NCBI RefSeq assembly: GCF_000379805.1
Contig: NZ_KB903532.1
Location: forward strand, 40,483 to 86,862
Length of the DNA: 46,380 nucleotides
Direction: 5' to 3'
Origin: Lewinella cohaerens DSM 23179
GTDB taxonomy: Bacteria; Bacteroidota; Bacteroidia; Chitinophagales; Saprospiraceae
Every line of letters starts with the position of its first letter. The stretch's first letter is position 1. The notes beneath the pieces were generated by a model. The model did not search any database. It saw only the letters and a program-made list of their open reading frames with translations, and was not told where the DNA came from. The translations under genes were made by a program, and so were the position numbers. Shown here piece after piece: positions 34,842 to 42,566 of the stretch.

Positions 34842-35273
34842 ATGAAAGTTTTCCATTTTTTAGTATTCGCCTTATTGTTTTTCACGTCTTGCCAAGCGCA
34901 GGACAAAAGCAAAACAATGGCTTCTGACGAAACCGTTAGCAAAATCGAAATCATCGATTTCCACACGACACACCGTTGTCAAACCTGCTTAAAAATTGAA
35001 GCCAATACCGAAATGTTGCTTGAAGCAGATTTCAAGGAGCAAATGGATGCAGGAACCTTGAGTTTCCAAACCGTCAATATTGACGACGAAGCTAATTACG
35101 ATATGGCGGAACGTTTTGAAGCAGCGGGAACGGCCTTGTTTATCAATGTGATAAAAAATGGCCAGGAACAACACATTGATTTGACGGACTTTGCCTTTAT
35201 GAAAGCATTTGACGACGAAGCATTTGCCACAGAATTGAAAGCCAAGATTGACGAACAATTAAAAACACTCTAA
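34842..35273 (+). CDS. thioredoxin-like lipoprotein, ArsF-like
   Basis: The 143-residue protein has a lipoprotein signal with lipobox LFFTSC (Cys17). The mature part contains HTTHRCQTCLK (a Cys-x-x-Cys pair in a thioredoxin-like site) and a FQTVNIDDEANYDMAERF strand-helix. It ends with a charged helix. It would sit in the periplasm. The position directly before the ArsG-like gene (the next ATG follows the stop immediately) matches arsF in arsEFG operons, described for nitroaromatic arsenical reduction. The exact function is inferred from the neighbours. Confidence 0.68.
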   Translation: MKVFHFLVFALLFFTSCQAQDKSKTMASDETVSKIEIIDFHTTHRCQTCLKIEANTEMLLEADFKEQMDAGTLSFQTVNIDDEANYDMAERFEAAGTALFINVIKNGQEQHIDLTDFAFMKAFDDEAFATELKAKIDEQLKTL

Positions 35274-35981
35274 ATGGATTTTTTGCAATCCTTAATCGAG
35301 CAATACAACATCCCTTTATTGTCTGCCTTTGTGCTGGGGCTTATGACTGCCATAAGTCCCTGCCCATTGGCAACCAACATTACCGCTACGGCCTTTATTT
35401 CAAAAAATATTGGCAGTAAGCGGAAGGTTTTGTTAAGTGGAATTCTCTATTCCCTTGGGCGCGCATTTACTTATACAGCTATTGGCTTGGTACTTTATTT
35501 CGGCGCAAGCAAATTTCATATCCAGCGCTTTTTTAGCCAAAATGGAGAAAAATACCTTGGCCCATTATTGATTATCATTGGCTTAATCATGCTGAATGTT
35601 ATTCGGCTAAACTTTCTGGGAAAAACATCCCTTGAAGAACGCTTTTCTGAAAAATTTAAAGACAAAGGTTTACTAGGTTCCTTCTTGCTCGGAGTGCTCT
35701 TTGCCTTGGCATTTTGCCCCTATAGCGGTGCCCTGTATTTTGGTATATTGATACCGATGACGATATCAAGTTCATCTGGTCTATATCTGCCTTTTGTTTT
35801 TGCGATAGGCACAGGTTTGCCCGTTATTCTATTCACCTACCTCTTGGCTTTCGCCGCACATCGGATAGGCAGTATTTATCAGAAAATTCAGACCGTTGAA
35901 AAATACATGCGGTATGTGGCAGGCGTTGTATTTGTCTTGGCAGGCTTGTATTATGTCCTCATTTTTGCAGGACTTATTTAG
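35274..35981 (+). CDS. ArsG-like permease (CcdA/DsbD-type membrane protein)
   Basis: The 235-residue membrane protein has about six hydrophobic segments. A first conserved site, TAISPCPLATNITATAF (Cys residue in a PCPL motif), and a second, LAFCPYSGALYFG, give the paired-cysteine pattern of the CcdA/DsbD transmembrane domain. In ArsG-type proteins this is adapted to efflux of aromatic amino-arsenicals. Its ATG follows the ArsF-like stop codon directly, so the two are translationally linked. An alternative reading is a CcdA-like electron carrier that keeps the periplasmic thioredoxin reduced. The gene ends 8 bases before the opposing DUF1853 gene. Confidence 0.72.
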   Translation: MDFLQSLIEQYNIPLLSAFVLGLMTAISPCPLATNITATAFISKNIGSKRKVLLSGILYSLGRAFTYTAIGLVLYFGASKFHIQRFFSQNGEKYLGPLLIIIGLIMLNVIRLNFLGKTSLEERFSEKFKDKGLLGSFLLGVLFALAFCPYSGALYFGILIPMTISSSSGLYLPFVFAIGTGLPVILFTYLLAFAAHRIGSIYQKIQTVEKYMRYVAGVVFVLAGLYYVLIFAGLI

Positions 35982-35989
35982 CACAACAA

Positions 35990-36799
35990 TCACCAAAAAA
36001 CGATGAAACATTTATGAAGTTGACCATCCTTATCTCTCATCCAAACCAAAGGTGATCGTTTATTTTTTATGCTTTTTTCAATGATTGCCAAAGCTGAAGA
36101 GTAATTGGTCCAATCAACATTCTGATGTGGCGCCACGAGCCAATCTAGTTTTACAGGAATGAAAAACTCAAGCGATCTGAATAGTTCTAACTTAGTGAAA
36201 GAGATATAAAACCCCGCTATGCAATCACGATTCAAGGGACTGACATCCCTATTGCTATCCTGGTAGGGTAAAAACAATTGCGCTTTAAAACACAGTTTTT
36301 GCTTGATCGATTTTAGGTCCAGGTTATGGTTTTCCAGATGAATCTGGGTCAATTCATTATGCAATAAAGGAAACTGTTTATTGTGAAGTTTGCCTAATTT
36401 ATAAAACAAACTGTCCTTCCGGTTTGGACCAATCCAATGGGTCAGTGGCTCCTTATAACTTTCCAGGGTGTCGAACAGGTAAAACTTATAGGCCACTTCT
36501 AAATGAATGGGGATTCCTTCATAATAATACAAGGCGTCAATTTCCCCGACGGTTTGCTTATCCGCTTGAATTTGTAGGTTATCACAAATCCAAGAGACCT
36601 TCTTTTGGGTTTTTAATTGGTAAAAAACGAACTCTTCGACAAGCTTACCTAGTCGCTGGTTTTTAAAAACGGTGTCATCATCAATAGCATCCGTATTGCT
36701 GGCTAGTTCAATCTGTTTGAACGGAGACACCGTATCGTCTGTCCAGAGCGGTGGCGTAGAAATGTAACCTTGATAACGTAACTGTGTCCTTGTATCCAT
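35990..36799 (-). CDS. DUF1853 family protein
   Basis: The 269-residue protein shows DUF1853 motifs: LGKLVEEFVFYQL (50-62), GEIDALYYYEGIPIHLEVAY followed by KFYLF (85-109), HWIGPNRKDSL and KLHNKQFPLL. The order Glu55/56, Asp88, Glu101 and Lys105 is reminiscent of the PD-(D/E)XK nuclease fold, though the final E-x-K spacing is unusual. No helicase or modification gene is adjacent. The family has no settled function. It is transcribed towards the ars-like operon. It is not known to be part of any arsenic system. Confidence 0.75.
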   Translation of the reverse strand: MDTRTQLRYQGYISTPPLWTDDTVSPFKQIELASNTDAIDDDTVFKNQRLGKLVEEFVFYQLKTQKKVSWICDNLQIQADKQTVGEIDALYYYEGIPIHLEVAYKFYLFDTLESYKEPLTHWIGPNRKDSLFYKLGKLHNKQFPLLHNELTQIHLENHNLDLKSIKQKLCFKAQLFLPYQDSNRDVSPLNRDCIAGFYISFTKLELFRSLEFFIPVKLDWLVAPHQNVDWTNYSSALAIIEKSIKNKRSPLVWMRDKDGQLHKCFIVFW

Positions 36800-36995
36800 T
36801 GATTGCTGAAAGTATGAATTATCTCTTCTTTTACAGCTTTTGCCTTCAGGCTAAACTGAATCTGGCGATAAGGTAGGCACAATACCCCCTTCAACGCAGC
36901 TCAAGTGGCTAAAGTCCAGCTTAAAACACAACATTTGTCATAGAATCCAGCTACCTTCGTGCCAGAATACAAAAGCGTCAGCGAATAGAAGAATT

Positions 36996-38114
36996 ATGGC
37001 AACATTTTCCGAATTAGGGATAAGAAAGGCTTACATAAAAGCACTGAAAGAACTGAATATTATATTTCCTACCAAGATCCAAGAAGAAGTAATACCTACG
37101 CTTTTAGGAAAGAAAACCGATTTGATTGGTTTAGCACAAACAGGAACTGGAAAAACAGCAGCTTTTGGACTACCTCTCTTGCACTCTATTGATCACTCTA
37201 GAGCAGAAGTACAAGGCTTAATCATTGCTCCTACGCGTGAGCTTGTACAGCAAATTAAAAAGCAACTCTTCAAGTTCACCAAATACATTGATGGAAAAAT
37301 ATTTGTAGAAGGCGTTTACGGTGGAGAGAAAATAACCAAGCAAATCAGAGCGCTAACCAGGCCCACTCACATTGTTGTCGCTACCCCTGGGCGTTTGCTT
37401 GATTTGGTGGAACGGGAAGCCGTGGACATTTCTAATGTTAGAACATTAGTACTCGATGAAGCCGATGAAATGTTGAGCATGGGTTTTCAAGAAGAGCTAA
37501 GTCAAATCCTGGAATACAACACCTCTAAGCGAAATACCTGGTTGTTTTCTGCGACGATGCCAGAAGAGATCAAACAGCTCATTGAGGGCACCATGTCTGC
37601 TGATGTTATTAAAATTGAAGTAAACAAGAATGCATCGGTTAATGAAAACATTTCACATCATTTCATTAACACCAACATTAAGGACAAAACAAATATCATT
37701 ATCAGGCTTCTTAACCGAAGAAAAAAGGAGCGAGGTGTTATATTTTGTAGAACCAAAGCAGGGGCGAATGCATTGGCAAAAGAATTGCAGGACAACGGTT
37801 TCGCGGTTGCTGCACTAGAAGGTGACATGCTCCAGAAGGAACGCGATAAGGTCATGCGTGCTTTCAAAAATGAAACCCTCCAGGTTTTAGTGTCTACCGA
37901 TATTTCTGCAAGAGGTATCGATGTGAACAACCTTGCTTTTGTGCTGCATCATCAATTACCCGATCATATCGATTATTATACGCACAGAAGTGGTCGAACA
38001 GCTAGAGCCGGAAATACAGGACAGTCCATTGCTTTGGTCATTTCGGGTGAAATGAAAAAAGTGCTTGAGATTCAAAAAACTTTAGGTATTAAATTCAAAG
38101 AAATGGCAATGTAA
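36996..38114 (+). CDS. DEAD-box RNA helicase
   Basis: The 372-residue protein has all core motifs in order: Q-motif FPTKIQEEVIP (24-34), AQTGTGKT (47-54), APTREL (78-83), TPGR (130-133), DEAD (154-157), SAT (185-187), CRTKAGANAL (251-260), STDISARGIDV (300-310) and HRSGRTARAG (330-339). It ends 30 residues after motif VI, so it lacks the long basic or RNA-binding tail seen in many bacterial DEAD proteins. It unwinds short RNA duplexes using ATP. A cold-shock-domain gene follows 133 bases later, so the two may act together at low temperature, in RNA folding or ribosome assembly. Confidence 0.92.
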   Translation: MATFSELGIRKAYIKALKELNIIFPTKIQEEVIPTLLGKKTDLIGLAQTGTGKTAAFGLPLLHSIDHSRAEVQGLIIAPTRELVQQIKKQLFKFTKYIDGKIFVEGVYGGEKITKQIRALTRPTHIVVATPGRLLDLVEREAVDISNVRTLVLDEADEMLSMGFQEELSQILEYNTSKRNTWLFSATMPEEIKQLIEGTMSADVIKIEVNKNASVNENISHHFINTNIKDKTNIIIRLLNRRKKERGVIFCRTKAGANALAKELQDNGFAVAALEGDMLQKERDKVMRAFKNETLQVLVSTDISARGIDVNNLAFVLHHQLPDHIDYYTHRSGRTARAGNTGQSIALVISGEMKKVLEIQKTLGIKFKEMAM

Positions 38115-38247
38115 CTGTTAAGCAAAGAGCATGTTCGGAAATTAAAGCCGTACTTCTTACAAAATTGTCTATATTGACTCGAAGCCTATTTCTAATAAGC
38201 TTGACTTTAGCCTTGTGGCGAAATTTTCTAACAAACTCCAAATACTA

Positions 38248-38685
38248 ATGGCAGATAGTTTTAATAAAAAAGAACGCGAGAAAAAAAGACAGAAAAGAAA
38301 GAAAGACAAAGCAGAAAAGAAAGAAAGAAAAAAATTAGATAACTCGAAACCAATCGAGTTCATGTACCTAGATGAAAATGGCCATCTAACTGCTGAAAAG
38401 CCAGACTTGTCGCTGAGAAAGAAGGCGAAGCTAGAGGATATTGAAGTCAGCACGCGCAAGCAAGAAAAATCTGATGAATCTAAGTTCACGAAAGCAGGCG
38501 TTGTCAAGTTTTTCAACACCGAAAAGGGCTACGGCTTTATCGCAGAAAAAGAAACAGGAGAAAGTTACTTTGTCCATGCTGATAGTTTAATTGACCAGGT
38601 CAAAGATCATGACAAAGTGACCTTTGAAATTGGCAAAGGCCCCAAAGGCCCGATAGCCATTGAAGTTAGAATATTATCAGAGTAA
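38248..38685 (+). CDS. cold-shock-domain protein with basic N-terminal tail
   Basis: The start is put at 38248 (MADSFNKKEREKKRQKRKK), not the in-frame upstream codon at 38215, because this gives the usual MADS-type opening of Bacteroidota cold-shock proteins. The N-terminal 35 residues are extremely Lys/Arg/Glu-rich. A short middle region (FMYLDENGHLTAEKP) follows. The C-terminal cold-shock domain (about 82-144) has the RNA-binding motifs RNP1 (KGYGFI) and RNP2 (YFVHA). It likely binds single-stranded RNA and acts as a chaperone, in line with the helicase upstream. Length is about 145 residues. Confidence 0.88.
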   Translation: MADSFNKKEREKKRQKRKKDKAEKKERKKLDNSKPIEFMYLDENGHLTAEKPDLSLRKKAKLEDIEVSTRKQEKSDESKFTKAGVVKFFNTEKGYGFIAEKETGESYFVHADSLIDQVKDHDKVTFEIGKGPKGPIAIEVRILSE

Positions 38686-38720
38686 TTTCAAATCTACAGC
38701 GGAGCTACTAATTAAAAACT

Positions 38721-38945
38721 ATGAAACTAAATCTACTGTCTTGTGGCGCTCAAAGGCCTGATAAAAGAGCAATAGCTCAATGTATCGCCGAAATTTCAAC
38801 CAACATAGACGATTCCCTAGCTAGAGAATTGACGGATATTCTCTTAGAAGGTGACCTTGTAGATATAGAGGTAGATGGTAAAAACACAAGCTCTGCGTTT
38901 AGAGCATTGCGCAAACTGGATATCGACTACGAAATTGTAGAATAA
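38721..38945 (+). CDS. small protein of unknown function downstream of the cold-shock gene
   Basis: The 74-residue product (KLNLLSCGAQRPDKRAIAQC...) is predicted to be alpha/beta, with the end DGKNTSSAFRALRKLDIDYEI. No known family was recognised. It starts 35 bases after the cold-shock gene in the same direction, so it may be part of the same transcript. Its stop codon (38943-38945) lies inside the left terminal repeat of the 201-bp element, so the natural C-terminus may have been changed by insertion of that element. Confidence 0.6.
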   Translation: MKLNLLSCGAQRPDKRAIAQCIAEISTNIDDSLARELTDILLEGDLVDIEVDGKNTSSAFRALRKLDIDYEIVE

Positions 38946-39142
38946 CATGAGTCATCCCAAATTTTGGCTAAGGCCAAAATCCAGCCTGACTTTAACTTAG
39001 AAAGAGTGATTTGTCCGGCTTTTTGTAGAAAACCCCATGATTTCACTAGTAGAAATCATGGGGTTTCGTCTTTAACGATAGGCTTTGCAGTTGGTCAGCA
39101 CGGATTTTGATGACAATCAAAATTCGGGATGACTCATGTTAT
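38942..39142. mobile_element. 201-bp element with 25-bp terminal inverted repeats, MITE-like
   Basis: ATAACATGAGTCATCCC followed by AATTTTG (38942-38966) is the reverse complement of 39118-39142 with one mismatch, 24 of 25. Inside are two further hairpins: ATTTTGGC/GCCAAAAT (about 38961-38980) and the 15-bp stem at 39030-39066. No gene is inside. It lies exactly between two convergent genes, so it may also end transcription in both directions. The 15-base end also occurs alone at 21557-21571. Confidence 0.65.
39030..39066. terminator. 15-bp perfect hairpin between convergent genes
   Basis: AAACCCCATGATTTC (39030-39044) pairs perfectly with 39052-39066 around the 7-base loop ACTAGTA. It is placed between the 3' ends of the 74-residue gene and the dehydrogenase gene. 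A short T-rich stretch follows on the plus strand (TTTCGTCTTT). It is likely a bidirectional terminator. Confidence 0.6.
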
Positions 39143-39149
39143 GCGCGAG

Positions 39150-40613
39150 CTACTCCACGCCGCCCCAACAGAGGTATTTTATTACCAGAAAATCATCCAT
39201 TCCGTACTTAGAGCCTTCGCGCCCAAAGCCGCTTTGCTTGACGCCACCAAAAGGAGCCACTGCTGTAGAAATCATCCCGGTGTTGATACCTACCATTCCG
39301 TATTCCAATGCTTCGGCAACACGCCAAATGCGGGCGTAATCCCTTCCGTAAAAGTAGGACGCCAAGCCAAAAGGCGTGTCGTTGGCCATCTGGATAACCT
39401 CCTCTTCTGTCTCAAATTTGATAACCGGAGCAATGGGGCCAAAAATCTCTTCCGAGCTAATCTCCATACTGGGTAACACGCCCGTCAACACGGTGGGTTC
39501 GTAAAAGGAGCCAGCGTCATTCATGACATTTTGTTTCCCTCCTGTTAATACTCTAGCCCCTTTGGCGATGGCATCGCCTACCAGTCGCTGTACCTTCTCC
39601 ATCGCTTCGCTGTTGATCAGCGGGCCAATGCTTACACCATCATCCATGCCGTTGCCAACTTCCAATTTACGGGCTGCTTCGGCGAGTCTCCGGGTGAATT
39701 CCTCATAAATACCTGCCTGTGCATACACACGGTTGGCACAGACACAGGTTTGTCCGGCGTTGCGATATTTCGAGGCGATGGCACCAGCGACGGCGGCATC
39801 TATATCGGCGTCATCGAAAACAATGAAAGGGGCATTCCCGCCCAGTTCCAGCGACAGCTTTTTCACCGTATCAGCACTCTGAGCCATAAGCAGTTTACCT
39901 ACCCGAGTCGATCCCGTAAACGACAGTTTTCGCACCAATGGATTATCGGTCAGCTCCTTCCCTACAGTTGCCGACTGACTAGTAGTGATGATATTAAGTA
40001 CGCCGGGAGGAAAGCCAGCTTCTTCGGCCAATACCGCCAGTGCCAGTGCCGAAAGCGGCGTATCCTCGGCAGGTTTTATAACCACCGTACAGCCAGCAGC
40101 CAAGGCCGGGGCTACCTTGCGGGTAATCATGGCATTGGGAAAATTCCATGGTGTAATGGCCGCAGCCACACCAATAGGTTGCCGAATAGTCATGATGCGT
40201 AGCCCTTTTCCGTGACCAGGAATGACATCACCATATACCCGCCGTGCTTCTTCTGCAAACCACTCTACAAACGAGGCGCCGTAGCGAATTTCTCCCTTGG
40301 CCTCGGCCAGTGGCTTGCCCTGCTCGGTGGTGAGTAGCACTGCCAGGTCGTCCAGGTGTTCCATCTGCAACGCGTACCATTTTTTCAAAATCGTCGCCCG
40401 CTCGGCGGCGGTCTTGTCACGCCAAGCCGGAAACGCCTCAGCCGCAGCCGATATGGCCGCCTTGGTTTCCGCAGCCCCCATATCGGGCACGGTTCCGATA
40501 GACGATCCGTCAAACGGATTAGTAACCGGAAAGGTCTTACCATCATCGGCAGCTACCCATTTTCCGTTGATGAGCGTCGTATGTTGAAGGAGTGAGCTAT
40601 TTTTTAATATCAT
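39150..40613 (-). CDS. gabD: NAD(P)-dependent succinate-semialdehyde dehydrogenase-like enzyme
   Basis: The 487-residue protein has full aldehyde dehydrogenase signatures: PWNFPNAMITRKVAPALAAG (about 152-171), the NAD(P)-binding FTGSTRVGKLL, the general base glutamate in SLELGGNAPFIVFDDADID and the catalytic cysteine in NAGQTCVCANRVYAQ. It ends with SGFGREGSKYG, typical of the GabD group that oxidises succinate semialdehyde to succinate. The residues fit GabD best, but related aldehyde substrates cannot be excluded. It stands alone; no gabT is seen. The formate dehydrogenase genes are divergent from it. Confidence is high for family and moderate for substrate. Confidence 0.85.
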   Translation of the reverse strand: MILKNSSLLQHTTLINGKWVAADDGKTFPVTNPFDGSSIGTVPDMGAAETKAAISAAAEAFPAWRDKTAAERATILKKWYALQMEHLDDLAVLLTTEQGKPLAEAKGEIRYGASFVEWFAEEARRVYGDVIPGHGKGLRIMTIRQPIGVAAAITPWNFPNAMITRKVAPALAAGCTVVIKPAEDTPLSALALAVLAEEAGFPPGVLNIITTSQSATVGKELTDNPLVRKLSFTGSTRVGKLLMAQSADTVKKLSLELGGNAPFIVFDDADIDAAVAGAIASKYRNAGQTCVCANRVYAQAGIYEEFTRRLAEAARKLEVGNGMDDGVSIGPLINSEAMEKVQRLVGDAIAKGARVLTGGKQNVMNDAGSFYEPTVLTGVLPSMEISSEEIFGPIAPVIKFETEEEVIQMANDTPFGLASYFYGRDYARIWRVAEALEYGMVGINTGMISTAVAPFGGVKQSGFGREGSKYGMDDFLVIKYLCWGGVE

Positions 40614-40734
40614 TTTCTTGTTTTTTTTGTAATTTGGTTCAGTGCCTTTTAGAGCGTGTTTAGGGTGATCTCGTAGCGAGAATCAAACCTCCAACATGTT
40701 CTTAGCTGCGCAAACTAACCAGATCTACCAAATT

Positions 40735-42387
40735 ATGTCTACCAACCTGAGTGAACTCTCCGGCCGGAAGGGGCTACAAAATAACCTCTTCGACAAAATG
40801 GGCCAGCTCGCCCAAGATACGGGTACGCCCAGCCCGGAGGCCCTCGAAAAACTGGCCAACGAATTCCTCGTCGGGAAGGCCAACACCTATGGAACGGCGA
40901 CCTTCTATGACTTTATGAAACCCGAAAATAAGGGTAAAAAAGTGTATGTCTGTAACGGGACAGCCTGTTTGTGTGCCGGAACGCAGGACAAGGTGATCGA
41001 GACCTTGAAAACGAATTTCGCGGCAGACGAAATTGGGCACATGACCTGCCTCGGCCGTTGCCATGAAAATGGCGCTTTTCATTATGCCGGGAAAAATTAT
41101 TCGGGTACAGCCATTGGTGGATTGCAAGACATTTTACAATCCGATTCGGATAAAAACCAGGATGGTTACACGGCCAAAGCCAATGGAACGGCCATCCTTA
41201 CGCAGCCTTTCACCAACATTAAGGCTTATTATGCCCCCTTTCGAGCAGCCTTGCAAAAAGATGCTGCCCATGTGCTTAACGAAATTAAAGCTTCTGGTGT
41301 TCGCGGGCGCGGTGGCGCGGGCTTCCCTATGGGCTTGAAACTGGAATTTTGTCGTAAAGAAGAAAGTGATACCAAGTTTATCATTTGCAATGCAGATGAA
41401 GGTGACCCCGGCGCTTATTCAGACCGCTACCTGCTAGAGCAACAACCTCACTCGGTACTCTTCGGTATGTTGATTGCTGGCTACGTGACCGGCGCAGCCC
41501 ACGGTATTGTATACATTCGGGCAGAGTACCCAGAGGCAGTAACCATCACGCAAGCAGCCATCGACGAGCTGCGAACCGAAGGCCTGATTGGAGAAAATAT
41601 AGCCGGGAGCGACTTTGATTTTGATTTTAAAATCATCCAGGCTCAGGGTTCCTATATCTGTGGCGAAGAAACCGCACTGATCAACTCTATCGAAGGGCAA
41701 CGCCCGGAGGTACGTGTACGCCCACCTTACCCTGCTCAAAACGGCTTGTTCAACAAACCTACAGTCGTCAATAACGTCGAGACCTTGGCTACCCTTCACT
41801 ATATTTTGGAGAACGGTGGCGCAGCCTGGAAAGCCATCGGCACCGATCGTTCTTCGGGCACCAAGCTCGTTAGTCTTGATGGCCTGTTCAACCACCCCGG
41901 CATCTACGAAGTAGAAATGGGCACCCCACTCACAGCGGTCATCTACGACTTGGGTGGCGGTTTTAATCGGCCAGTAAAAGCACTACAAATTGGCGGCCCT
42001 TTAGGTGGCTTGGTTCCTATTACCAAAGTCAGTGAGCTAACGATTGATTTCGAGTCCTTTTCACAAAATGGCTTCCTCTTGGGGCATGCTTCCGTTGTCG
42101 CTGTGCCCCAGGATTTTCCTATCATGAAGTTTATCGAACACTTGTTTGACTTTGCGGCCTACGAGAGTTGTGGGAAGTGCTTCCCCTGCCGGCTTGGCAC
42201 CAAAAGAGGACAAGAACTGGCCACTAAAGCGCTGGAATCTGACTATAAGATTGACCGAAAACTTTTTACAGATTTACTGACCACCCTCGAACAGGGATCA
42301 CTCTGCGCACACGGAGGAGGAATACCCTTGCCGGTGCGAAATGCTTTGCAGTACTTTGAGGAAGAGCTGAAGGAATATTTTAATTAA
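40735..42387 (+). CDS. NAD-dependent formate dehydrogenase, NuoE-NuoF-type diaphorase subunit
   Basis: The start is set at 40735 (MSTNLSELSGRKGL); a 13-residue longer form from 40696 is possible. The N-terminal part (about 1-145) is a NuoE-like thioredoxin-fold domain with [2Fe-2S] ligands in CNGTACLC (first cysteine and Cys five residues on) and CLGRC. The C-terminal part (about 165-550) is NuoF-like: SGVRGRGGAGFPMGLK (NAD/FMN site), CNADEGDPGAYSDR, GSYICGEETALINSIEG and the [4Fe-4S] ESCGKCFPCRLGT plus a final LC. In NAD-linked formate dehydrogenases this subunit passes electrons to NAD+. The next gene encodes the molybdenum subunit, separated by a MITE-like element. No other complex I genes are nearby. 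Confidence 0.87.
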   Translation: MSTNLSELSGRKGLQNNLFDKMGQLAQDTGTPSPEALEKLANEFLVGKANTYGTATFYDFMKPENKGKKVYVCNGTACLCAGTQDKVIETLKTNFAADEIGHMTCLGRCHENGAFHYAGKNYSGTAIGGLQDILQSDSDKNQDGYTAKANGTAILTQPFTNIKAYYAPFRAALQKDAAHVLNEIKASGVRGRGGAGFPMGLKLEFCRKEESDTKFIICNADEGDPGAYSDRYLLEQQPHSVLFGMLIAGYVTGAAHGIVYIRAEYPEAVTITQAAIDELRTEGLIGENIAGSDFDFDFKIIQAQGSYICGEETALINSIEGQRPEVRVRPPYPAQNGLFNKPTVVNNVETLATLHYILENGGAAWKAIGTDRSSGTKLVSLDGLFNHPGIYEVEMGTPLTAVIYDLGGGFNRPVKALQIGGPLGGLVPITKVSELTIDFESFSQNGFLLGHASVVAVPQDFPIMKFIEHLFDFAAYESCGKCFPCRLGTKRGQELATKALESDYKIDRKLFTDLLTTLEQGSLCAHGGGIPLPVRNALQYFEEELKEYFN

Positions 42388-42417
42388 GAGCATGTTTAGG
42401 ACTTGTTCCTACCAAAC

Positions 42418-42548
42418 CAGCAGTTCTCACTTTGACTTTTTCTAGCCACGAAGACACGAAGACACGGAGGTTCTTATTGGATATCCCCTAAAAAAACTCC
42501 GTGTCTCGGTGTCTCTGTGGCAATTGTTCTGCAAAGTGAGAATTACTG
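42418..42548 (-). mobile_element. MITE-like palindromic element, copy 2, with 9-bp direct repeats
   Basis: This 131-bp copy is inverted relative to copy 1 at 25718-25839. Its ends CAGCAGTTCTCACTTTG and the complement of CAGTAATTCTCACTTTG agree at 15 of 17 positions, and the inner arms (GCCACGAAGACACG... with ...GTGTCTCTGTGGC) allow one long hairpin. It is flanked by the identical 9-mer CTACCAAAC at 42409-42417 and 42549-42557, as expected from transposon insertion. No coding capacity. It sits between the two formate dehydrogenase genes. Confidence 0.78.
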
Positions 42549-42566
42549 CTACCAAACAAAATCAAG

